This document shows positions 1-6,441 of a stretch of 8,036 nt of DNA, piece by piece. Each line of letters opens with the position of its first letter. Position 1 is the first letter of the stretch. This DNA is from Planctomycetota bacterium (GTDB lineage Bacteria; Planctomycetota; UBA11346): assembly GCA_013816645.1 (NCBI GenBank), contig JACDEC010000120.1:1-8036 (forward strand). The letters run 5' to 3'. The translations under genes were made by a program, and so were the position numbers. The notes below the pieces were generated by a model. It did not search any database. It worked only from the letters and a program-made list of their open reading frames with translations, and was not told the DNA's origin.

Positions 1-1235
1 GTCTCGTCCTCGTCGACGCTCGGTCGCGCCAGCTGGTAGACCAGCTGCACGGCGCGGTCGATGCGCTCGATGGACAGGTCGATCTGGTCGCGCAGCGGGT
101 GCGCGCCGACCGCCGGCATCTCGGCCGAGAGCTCGTCGACCACCAGGCGCAGGGTATGGAGCGGATTGCGCACCTCGTGGGCGACGGCCGCGGCCATGCG
201 TCCCAGCAGCAGGTAGCGGCGTTCGCGCTCCTCGAGGGCGCGCGCGGCGGCGGCGCCGTGGGCGATGCGCAGGCGTTCGACCAGTAGGAGGCAGACGATC
301 CCGAGGCCGGGGCCGACCATGGCGAATTCCGCGGCCTCGATCCAGAAGTGCAGGTTCGGCTCGCCGAGATGCAGTTCCTCCACCGCATTGTCGATCGAGA
401 ACAGGGTCGAGCCCGCGATCATCCCGCTGAAGCCGACCAGCCATGAGCGCACCGCCACGCCGAACACCAATGGTTCGGCGGTCGGCGCCTCGGTCACCAG
501 CGGAGGCCTGGGCAGCCAGCCCAAGCGGGTGAAGAGAGCGGCGAAGGCCAGCGCCACCGTCCAGGCGATCGCGAGGGTCCACAGGTTGTGCGATGGGAAA
601 TGGGCACCGCGCACGTGCTGCACCCAGGCGAAGGCGCAACCGAGCAGCAGGCCGGGAGCCAGCCACCAGGCCGCCCGCCGCATGCCGTAGGCGCGGGCGA
701 CGACGTAGAGGGCGACGAAGGCGAACGCCGCGGACGCGTGCCCGGCCGGGAACCCGTGGCCGGTGGTGAACGGAGCCGGCGTGCCGCTGAACAGCGGCGT
801 GTACGGCACTTTGCCGCCGAAGCGGTCGAGGTCCCAGGGCGGGTAGCGGTTGGTCACCGCCTTGAGCACGCCGACGATGCCGGTGGTCGCGGCGACGCAG
901 CACACCAGGTACGCGCACGGGGCGCTCCAGGCGCGCAGGCGCCGCCAGCGGATGCCGGCCACGGCGGTGAGCGCGAGCAGCGCGGTGAGCGCGACGACCA
1001 GGTACTTGCCGCCGTTGTGGAGGACGTGCTGGAAGAGCCAGAACTTGCGCAGCGGGAAACGCCCGAGCGCCGGATCGTAGAACGGTCCGAGCAGGCGTGC
1101 GTCGAGGTCGGTGATCTCCAGCGCCACCGCGCCGACGGCCAGCGCCGCCAGCGGCAGCGCCACGTGCGATAGCCACCACTTCCGCCACCAGCGAGGACGG
1201 TCAGCGGTCGGCAACGGCGGTTCCAGGGAGGACAT
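1..1235 (-). CDS. PAP2 lipid phosphatase fused to sensor histidine kinase (3' end outside window)
   Basis: One unbroken minus-strand frame gives 411 visible residues and continues past the left edge. Residues about 24-235 form a six-helix PAP2 phosphatase: K125 with the PPWDL segment (motif 1, R of KX6RP absent), HGFPAGH with H160 and H166 (motif 2), and RGAHFPSH with R209 and H212 (motif 3). Two further helices follow (about 256-280 and 305-321), separated by a periplasmic loop of about 25 residues. Then comes a charged linker and a HisKA-type dimerisation segment with H-box AVAHEVRNPLH, phospho-acceptor His353. Eight helices put the PAP2 site in the periplasm and the kinase in the cytosol, which fits both. 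PAP2 enzymes dephosphorylate lipid phosphates; the substrate is unknown. The ATPase domain must lie beyond the edge. The start overlaps the preceding transferase gene by 35 nt, so coupled translation is likely. No clear ribosome site is seen; an in-frame ATG at 1250 is an alternative. An internal GTG (V247) could in theory start a separate kinase, but no stop separates the halves. Confidence 0.85.
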   Translation of the reverse strand, partial: MSSLEPPLPTADRPRWWRKWWLSHVALPLAALAVGAVALEITDLDARLLGPFYDPALGRFPLRKFWLFQHVLHNGGKYLVVALTALLALTAVAGIRWRRLRAWSAPCAYLVCCVAATTGIVGVLKAVTNRYPPWDLDRFGGKVPYTPLFSGTPAPFTTGHGFPAGHASAAFAFVALYVVARAYGMRRAAWWLAPGLLLGCAFAWVQHVRGAHFPSHNLWTLAIAWTVALAFAALFTRLGWLPRPPLVTEAPTAEPLVFGVAVRSWLVGFSGMIAGSTLFSIDNAVEELHLGEPNLHFWIEAAEFAMVGPGLGIVCLLLVERLRIAHGAAAARALEERERRYLLLGRMAAAVAHEVRNPLHTLRLVVDELSAEMPAVGAHPLRDQIDLSIERIDRAVQLVYQLARPSVDEDE

Positions 1236-3297
1236 AGCGACGCTGTTCATACAGCCGGTAGGCGCGCTGGAATACCGCCGTCGCGCGATCGACCATCCCG
1301 CTCAGGTCGGGATCGAGGTTGCCGACCGGGACCTGGGTGAAGACGTCGCTGGCGCGGTCGGAGCGCCGGTAGGCGGTGACGCTGCGCTGCAGGCCGAGCA
1401 CGACCAGCGCCTGGTCGGTGAGCAGGCCGATGTCGCGGTTGTGGATCAGCCAGGCCCGGCCGGGAGCGTCCGGCGGCAGCGACATCAGGTCCTGCCCGAA
1501 GAACGGCGCGCGGTAGCCGACTCCGGCGAGCGACAGCAGGGTCGGCGCGAGATCGACCTGCGAGCACAGCCGGTCGACGGTGGCGCCGTGAAAGCGCGGT
1601 TCCGGCAGCAGGAACAGACCGGGGACGCGGTAGCTCGCGGCCGGGATGGTCTCGGATCCGTAGACTCGGGCGCCGTGGTCGCCGACGATGAGCACGGCGG
1701 TGTGCTCGAGCAGGCCATCGGCCTTGGCACGGTCGAGGTAATCGCACAACGCGCGGTCGGCATAGCGCACGGCGTGCTGGCGCGAGTCGGTCGGCTGCAG
1801 CTTCACCCCGAGCCAGACGCCATAGCCGAGCATCAGGACAGCGCAGGCGACCATCAGGCGGCCACGGCCGATCCGGTCCGCCCCGCGCAGCCAGACGCCG
1901 ACCATGATCAGGACGAGGATGGCGCCGATCCCGCCCCATTTGCGCAGCTTGGCGACCGATCGGCGCGGATCGCGGGTGTCCGGGGTCAGGAACGGCTTGT
2001 GGTTGCTGGTGGACATCACCGTGCCGAAGAAGCGCTCGCCGCGCTGGCGCGCCTCGCGCTGGTGGTCGAGCAGGACGTCGAACACGTATTCGTCGGCGAC
2101 GCCCCAGGCGGTGCGGTAGGCGTCCTTGGGGAAGTCCGAGGTCACGAGCCCATCCTCGACGAAGCGGTCCCAGCCGTTGGCGAGGGCGAACGGCTTCATC
2201 CCGTCGAAGGCGCCGGCGCCGCCGTAGAGGAACTCGGTCCGGTAGCCGTCGTCGCGCAGGACGCGGGCGATGCTGGCGACGTTCTCGGACTTATCGAGCT
2301 TCCACACCGAGTCTCCGGGTACCGGCGGGAACGAGCACAGCACGCCCTCGAGGCCGCGCACGGTGCGGTTGCCGGTGGCGACCAGGTTGGTGAGCAGCAG
2401 GCCATCGTCGCACCAGCGGTCGAAACGCGGGGTCGCGGCGTTTCGCCCGCCCAGGCGCCCGACGAACTCGGAGCCGAGGCTCTCCTCGAGGATGACCACG
2501 ACGTCGAGCGGGCGCTCGCGGGCGACGGCGGGCGCGAAGGTCCGGACCGGAGTCTCGGGATCGCCCCAGCCCAGCTCCGCGGCGACGCGACGGTCGGCCT
2601 CGGGCCCGGGCAGCTCGCGGTAGTACTGGTCGTAGGCGAGGTGCGAGGTGGCGAAGGCGCGTGCCAGCTGCACCACGCCGTTGGCGGCGACCTCGTTGCG
2701 CACGCGATCCACGAACGGTTGGGCGGGCATGATCCACAGCAGCCCGGCGCCGGCGATGGCCAACGCCAGTCCGGACCCCGCCGCCGCCCATCGCCGCGGC
2801 GGTTGGACTGGCAACGCGTCGGTCCGCCCAGGCCAGTGTTGGCTCGCCCACGACGCCAGGATACCCAGGCCGGCCGCGCTGGCGGCGAACAGCGGCACGT
2901 TGTAGCTCTGCCAGACGTTGGCCGCGACCTCGCCGGGGAAGAGCAGGTAGTCGACGGCGATGTGGTTGAAGCGGGCCGAGAACTCGGCGAAGAAGAACCA
3001 CTCGACGGCGGCGCCGAAGGCGATCGCGGCGATGACGACGGCGAGCCCGGCGATGCGCCACCAGCTCGGGCCGGGCCGTTCGCGGCCAGCCAGGCTCCCA
3101 GCGGCCATCACCAGCCCCGCGGCGACCGCTGCCACGGCGAGGTCGTTGAGCAGGCCGAACGCGGCGGTTCCGCTCAGCCCGGCGACACCGATGCCTTGGT
3201 TGGCGCCGAGCGCCACCCGCAACGCCAGGCCGCAGATGAGATAGGCGGCGACGGCGACGATGGCCGGGCGCAGGCGATGGGACGGGATGGCGAGCAT
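1201..3297 (-). CDS. LTA synthase-like membrane sulfatase-fold phospho-group transferase
   Basis: The 698-residue protein has an N-terminal membrane part with about five helices (roughly 8-30, 45-68, 82-104, 133-152, 171-190) and a large periplasmic sulfatase-fold domain from about 264. Visible catalytic features are LEES with E272 (metal ligand), TGNRTVRGLE with T312 at the nucleophile position, STSNHKPF with H433, and IVGDHGAR with D540 and H541. This is the pattern of LtaS and of phosphoethanolamine or phosphoglycerol transferases, which move a phospho-alcohol from a membrane phospholipid to an envelope glycan or lipid; the true substrate cannot be read here. Odd: residues about 445-505 insert two strongly hydrophobic stretches (about 455-470 and 481-499) inside the catalytic domain, between H433 and the DH pair, where relatives I know have a short loop. 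The start at 3297 is supported by GGAG seven bases upstream. It heads an operon with the overlapping PAP2-kinase gene and diverges from the aldo/keto reductase gene. Confidence 0.88.
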   Translation of the reverse strand: MLAIPSHRLRPAIVAVAAYLICGLALRVALGANQGIGVAGLSGTAAFGLLNDLAVAAVAAGLVMAAGSLAGRERPGPSWWRIAGLAVVIAAIAFGAAVEWFFFAEFSARFNHIAVDYLLFPGEVAANVWQSYNVPLFAASAAGLGILASWASQHWPGRTDALPVQPPRRWAAAGSGLALAIAGAGLLWIMPAQPFVDRVRNEVAANGVVQLARAFATSHLAYDQYYRELPGPEADRRVAAELGWGDPETPVRTFAPAVARERPLDVVVILEESLGSEFVGRLGGRNAATPRFDRWCDDGLLLTNLVATGNRTVRGLEGVLCSFPPVPGDSVWKLDKSENVASIARVLRDDGYRTEFLYGGAGAFDGMKPFALANGWDRFVEDGLVTSDFPKDAYRTAWGVADEYVFDVLLDHQREARQRGERFFGTVMSTSNHKPFLTPDTRDPRRSVAKLRKWGGIGAILVLIMVGVWLRGADRIGRGRLMVACAVLMLGYGVWLGVKLQPTDSRQHAVRYADRALCDYLDRAKADGLLEHTAVLIVGDHGARVYGSETIPAASYRVPGLFLLPEPRFHGATVDRLCSQVDLAPTLLSLAGVGYRAPFFGQDLMSLPPDAPGRAWLIHNRDIGLLTDQALVVLGLQRSVTAYRRSDRASDVFTQVPVGNLDPDLSGMVDRATAVFQRAYRLYEQRRYVLPGTAVADR

Positions 3298-3401
3298 GCT
3301 GGGGCTCCGGTCGACATGCTCGCGAGGCGCAGTGGCCTACGATCCAGTACCTTCGTACCGAGGGCCGCTTGATCGCAGCCGGGTCGGGCGAAGGTGGGGT
3401 C
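3298..3401. promoter_or_regulatory. Divergent intergenic region between transferase and reductase genes
   Basis: This 104-bp spacer must hold the promoters of both divergent blocks unless they lie inside genes. I see the ribosome sites (GGAG at 3305-3308 on the minus strand; AAGG at 3391-3394 on the plus strand) and a possible plus-strand -10, TACGAT at 3338-3343. The nearest -35-like hexamer (TCGACA, 3311-3316) is 21 bp away, too far for a standard promoter. A GTACC direct repeat (3347-3351 and 3355-3359) and the palindrome CTCGCGAG (3319-3326) are present but may be chance. No clear operator is recognised. Confidence 0.35.
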
Positions 3402-4592
3402 ATGAACGCTCCAGCGATCCGCAACCAGCGCGAACCCATGCAGTACCGCCGCTTCGGCAGGACCGGCAAACAGCTCAGCGTCATCACCCTGGGTGGCATG
3501 CGCTACGTCGACGGCTGGGGCGAGCCGCGCAGCGAGCCGTCGCGCGACATGATCGACCAGTGCGCGCGGGTGACGCGCCTGGCCTTCGACGCCGGGGTCA
3601 ACCACATCGAGACCGCGCACGGCTACGGCAAGAGCGAGCACTGCTACGGCATCGTGCTCAACCAGGAGCTCGCCATCCCACGCGACCGCTACTGGCTCAT
3701 GACCAAAGGAGCGCCGCAGACCGCCGACGACGCCAAGCGCCTGGTCGACGAGCAGCTCAAGGCGTTGCGCACCGACCGCATCGATCTCTACGGCTGGCAC
3801 GGCATCAACGCCTTCGAGACCCTGCGCGCCATCACCGCCAAGGGCGGCGCCATCGAGGCGCTGTTGCAGCTCAAGGAGCAGGGCGTGATCGGCGACGTCG
3901 GCTTCAGCACCCACGGCCCGATGGAGGTGCTGTGCGCGGCGGTGACCAGCGGATTCTTCAGCTTCGTCAATCTGCACTACTACTACTTCTTCCAGCGCAA
4001 CCGACCCGCCGTCGATCTCGCCGCGGTCAACGACATGGGCGTGTTCATCATCTCGCCCAACGACAAGGGCGGGCAGCTCTTCAATCCCTCGCCGCTGCTG
4101 CGCCGGCTGACCGCGCCGCTCTCGCCGATCCAGTGGAACGCGCGCTTCTGCCTGAAGACCGCGGCTGTGCACACCCTGTCGTTCGGGATGAGCGCGCCCG
4201 ATCACATCAAGGATATGAAGGGCATCTTCCCGGTCAGCGTGCCGTTGTCGGCCGACGACCAGCGCATCGAACTCGCTCTCGCCGAGCGCGTGCTGCACGA
4301 CCCGGTCAGCGCCTGGGACGGCCACGAGATGATCGGCGACCCCTCGGGCATCAACATCCCCGAGGTGCTGCGCTTCCGCCGCATGTGGAAATGCTACGAC
4401 ATGAAGGACTTCGGCGTCTACCGCTACAATATGCTCCAGGCCAAGGGCGACTGGTTCCCTGGGGTGTTCGCCACCGACGAGGCCATCGCCAAGGTCGACG
4501 CCGCGCGCGCTCCGGCAGGCATCGACGTCAAGGCGCTGCTGCGCGAGACCCATCGCGAGCTGTACGTCGAGAAGAAGGCAGCCAACGGATGA
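3402..4592 (+). CDS. Aldo/keto reductase family protein with cysteine-less ferredoxin-like C-terminus
   Basis: The 396-residue cytosolic protein opens with the typical strand-turn MQYRRFGRTG and has an AKR TIM barrel to about residue 285. The catalytic tetrad positions are recognisable: HIETAHGYGKSE with E70 where the family normally has Asp, Y75, K102 in MTKGA, and H133 in YGWHGIN. AKRs reduce carbonyls with NAD(P)H; the substrate is unknown. After the barrel, residues about 300-345 (HEMIGDPSGINIPEVLRF and on) resemble the C-terminal [4Fe-4S] segment of the iron-sulfur AKR branch, where a Cys-rich motif precedes PxGI-IP. Here those cysteines are missing: the five Cys (54, 81, 178, 250, 331) are scattered. 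I recall relatives with a similar ETARGYG motif, so E70 may be a subfamily trait. The ATG at 3402 follows AAGG by seven bases; an in-frame TTG at 3369 is less likely. nadE starts 40 nt downstream, probably on the same transcript. Confidence 0.85.
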   Translation: MNAPAIRNQREPMQYRRFGRTGKQLSVITLGGMRYVDGWGEPRSEPSRDMIDQCARVTRLAFDAGVNHIETAHGYGKSEHCYGIVLNQELAIPRDRYWLMTKGAPQTADDAKRLVDEQLKALRTDRIDLYGWHGINAFETLRAITAKGGAIEALLQLKEQGVIGDVGFSTHGPMEVLCAAVTSGFFSFVNLHYYYFFQRNRPAVDLAAVNDMGVFIISPNDKGGQLFNPSPLLRRLTAPLSPIQWNARFCLKTAAVHTLSFGMSAPDHIKDMKGIFPVSVPLSADDQRIELALAERVLHDPVSAWDGHEMIGDPSGINIPEVLRFRRMWKCYDMKDFGVYRYNMLQAKGDWFPGVFATDEAIAKVDAARAPAGIDVKALLRETHRELYVEKKAANG

Positions 4593-4632
4593 GGGCGTAC
4601 GACCTCGGCGTCGGCAGCGCGACCCCCTGACC

Positions 4633-6258
4633 ATGACCATGCGCATGGCCCTGGCCCAGCTCGATCCGACCATCGGCGACCTCGCCGGCATCGCCATTGC
4701 GGTGCGTGCGGCAGCGGCCAAGGCCCTGGCCGGGGGCGCCGACCTGCTGGTATTCCCCGAACTGGCCGCGATCGGCGGCTATCCGCCGCGCGATCTGGTG
4801 GCGCGGCGCTGGTTCGTCGAACGCCAGTGGACGGCGTTGCATGAGCTCGCGCGCGAGCTGCCGCTGCCCACGGTGATCGGCGCGGTCGAGCCCCTCGAGC
4901 CTGGCCCGGGGCCCTCGCTGGCCAACGCCCTGGTGGCGATCGAAGGTGGGCGGGTCGTCGCCACCTACCGCAAGCGCCTGCTGCCGACCTACGATGTCTT
5001 CGACGAGGTCCGCTACTTCCGCCCCGGCGACACCGCCAACGTCGTCGAGCTCGCCGGTCGGCGCATCGGGCTGACGATCTGCGAGGACATCTGGAGCGCC
5101 GAGTTCTCCGGGGTGCGCTACGCCGCCGATCCGGTCGCCGACCTGATCGGGCGCTGCGACCTGCTCGTCAACATCAGCGCCTCGCCCTACCACGCCGACA
5201 AACCGGCGGTGCGCCGCCGCCTGGTGGCGAGCGTGGCCAAGCGGGTTGGCGTGCCGGTGGTCTACTGCAACCAGGTCGGCGGCCAGGACGAGCTGCTCTT
5301 CGACGGCGACAGCTGCGTGATCGGCCCGGATGGCGCCTGGTACGCCAGCGCGCCGCGCTGGCGCGAGGACCTGGTCATCGCCGACCTCGCCAAGCCGGTC
5401 GCCGCGCCGGCCGCGGTCGATCCGGTCGAGGATCTCCAGCACGCGCTGGTGCTCGGCATTGCCGACTACTGCCGGAAGACGCGGCAGTCGCGGGTGGTGC
5501 TCGGCCTGTCCGGCGGCATCGATTCGGCGCTGGTCGCAACGCTCGCTGCCGACGCGCTGGGCGCCGCCAACGTCACCGGCCTGCTCATGCCCGGGCCGTA
5601 TTCGAGCCAAGGCAGCCTCGACGACGCGCGCGCCCTGGCCGAGCGCCTGGGCATCGCGTCCCACGTCGTGCCGATCACCGGCCTGAACCAGGCGGCGCTC
5701 GCGGAGTTGGCTCCGCTGTTCGCCGGCACCACCCCAGGCGTGGCCGAGGAGAACCTCCAATCGCGGCTGCGCGGCACGCTGATCATGGCCGCTGCCAACA
5801 AGCTCGGCGCCATGGCGCTGACCACCGGCAACAAGAGCGAACTGGCCACCGGCTACTGCACGATCTACGGCGACATGAACGGCGGCCTGGCGCCGATCGG
5901 CGATGTCTACAAGTGCCAGGTCTGGGCGCTGTCGCGCTGGCTGAACCGCGACGGCGAACGCATCCCCACCGCGTCGATCGACAAGGCGCCGTCCGCCGAG
6001 CTGCGCGAGAACCAGACCGACCAGGATTCGCTGCCGCCCTACGAGGTGCTCGATCGCATCCTGCGCCGCTACCTCGAGGAGGACGCCGCCCCCGAGGCGA
6101 TCATCGCCGGCGGCGAGGACCCCGCGATCGTCGCGCGCATCGTGCGCCTGGTCGAGATCAGCGAGTTCAAGCGCCGCCAGTCCGCGCCGGCGCTGCGCGT
6201 GACCAGCAAGTCGTTCGGCGTCGGGCGACGCATGCCAGTGGCGCGGCATATCGGCTGA
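4633..6258 (+). CDS. nadE: Glutamine-dependent NAD+ synthetase
   Basis: This 541-residue cytosolic enzyme makes NAD+ from nicotinic acid adenine dinucleotide, ATP and glutamine, the last step of NAD synthesis. Residues 1 to about 255 are a nitrilase-type glutaminase domain with the full triad: E43 (FPELAAIGGYPPRD), K114 (YRKRLLPTY) and C150 (LTICEDIW). Residues about 265-541 are the synthetase domain with the ATP-binding loop LSGGIDSAL (P-loop at 293-298), EENLQSRLRG at 372-381, TTGNKSELATGYCT at 397-410, the YGDMNGGLAPIGD stretch, and APSAELRENQTDQDSLPPY at 452-470. C-terminal FKRRQSAP and RRMPVA are also typical. Length and motifs indicate an intact glutamine-using form, not the short ammonia-only form. 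The ATG at 4633 gives MTMRMALAQLDP; ATGs at 4639 and 4645 are also in frame, and no strong ribosome site precedes any of them, which suggests reinitiation after the upstream reductase gene. Confidence 0.97.
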   Translation: MTMRMALAQLDPTIGDLAGIAIAVRAAAAKALAGGADLLVFPELAAIGGYPPRDLVARRWFVERQWTALHELARELPLPTVIGAVEPLEPGPGPSLANALVAIEGGRVVATYRKRLLPTYDVFDEVRYFRPGDTANVVELAGRRIGLTICEDIWSAEFSGVRYAADPVADLIGRCDLLVNISASPYHADKPAVRRRLVASVAKRVGVPVVYCNQVGGQDELLFDGDSCVIGPDGAWYASAPRWREDLVIADLAKPVAAPAAVDPVEDLQHALVLGIADYCRKTRQSRVVLGLSGGIDSALVATLAADALGAANVTGLLMPGPYSSQGSLDDARALAERLGIASHVVPITGLNQAALAELAPLFAGTTPGVAEENLQSRLRGTLIMAAANKLGAMALTTGNKSELATGYCTIYGDMNGGLAPIGDVYKCQVWALSRWLNRDGERIPTASIDKAPSAELRENQTDQDSLPPYEVLDRILRRYLEEDAAPEAIIAGGEDPAIVARIVRLVEISEFKRRQSAPALRVTSKSFGVGRRMPVARHIG

Positions 6259-6260
6259 GT

Positions 6261-6295
6261 GTGCGACGTACGACGTGCGACGTGCGACGTGCGTT
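6261..6295 (+). repeat. GTGCGAC heptamer tandem repeat
   Basis: Directly after the nadE stop are five consecutive seven-base units: GTGCGAC, GTACGAC, GTGCGAC, GTGCGAC and a degenerate GTGCGTT. The second unit differs by one base and the fifth by two. The tract is followed by a pyrimidine-rich stretch (about 6308-6340). It looks like an intergenic microsatellite of the heptamer kind; copy number may vary between strains. Confidence 0.85.
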
Positions 6296-6368
6296 GGGCA
6301 GATCACGTATGTCCGCCGCCCGACTTCCGCCCTCCGACACCCGACCAATGCAATCCCCTGATGGAGCC

Positions 6369-6383
6369 CCAGGTCCGACCTGG
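6369..6383. repeat. Perfect 15-bp palindrome upstream of serC
   Basis: CCAGGTC, one central C, then GACCTGG: both seven-base arms match perfectly. It lies seven bases before a possible serC -35 box, so a repressor or activator site is a reasonable guess. A loop of one base makes a stable RNA hairpin unlikely, which favours a DNA site over a terminator. No known operator consensus is recognised. Confidence 0.45.
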
Positions 6384-6389
6384 CGGCCG

Positions 6390-6419
6390 TTGCCCGCGCG
6401 GCGAGGCGGTTAGGGTACT
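6390..6419 (+). promoter_or_regulatory. Possible serC promoter
   Basis: TTGCCC (6390-6395) and GGTACT (6414-6419) are separated by 18 bp; TAGGGT at 6411-6416 is an alternative -10 at 15 bp. Either would start transcription near 6423-6427, giving a leader of under 20 bases that still holds the ribosome site GGAG (6430-6433). The match to consensus is partial, so this is a weak prediction. Confidence 0.3.
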
Positions 6420-6430
6420 CGCCCGCCTCG
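6402..6430. repeat. 8-bp inverted repeat around the serC -10 region
   Basis: CGAGGCGG (6402-6409) and CCGCCTCG (6423-6430) are perfect inverted arms with a 13-base spacer that contains the possible -10 box. The right arm touches the ribosome site GGAG. On DNA this could be an operator. On a read-through transcript from nadE it could fold into a hairpin just before the ribosome site. High GC content raises the chance of coincidence. Confidence 0.4.
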
Positions 6431-6441
6431 GAGCACCGCCC

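Noticed and set aside
588..1172. Plus-strand frame opposite the PAP2 domain
   Set aside because: It is in mirrored phase with the PAP2-kinase gene, very Arg/Glu/Gly-rich and without domains; the minus strand carries all PAP2 motifs.
3311..3343. Promoter TCGACA with TACGAT for the reductase gene
   Set aside because: The 21-bp spacing is outside the normal range for the main sigma factor; only the region as a whole is reported.
1111..3372. Plus-strand open frame of about 750 codons opposite the transferase gene
   Set aside because: It mirrors the LtaS-like gene whose motifs and membrane helices are unmistakable; its own composition is shadow-like.
3369..3401. TTG start adding 11 residues to the reductase
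   Set aside because: ATG 3402 has a better ribosome site, and the extra residues are Gly/Ser-rich without family match.
6261..6295. CRISPR-like array
   Set aside because: The units are seven bases with no spacers between them; this is a simple tandem repeat.
6259..6441. Extended SerC N-terminus beginning at GTG 6259
   Set aside because: The added part is translated heptamer repeat and pyrimidine-rich spacer; SerC proteins start at the FNFSAGP region, and GGAG sits eight bases before ATG 6442.
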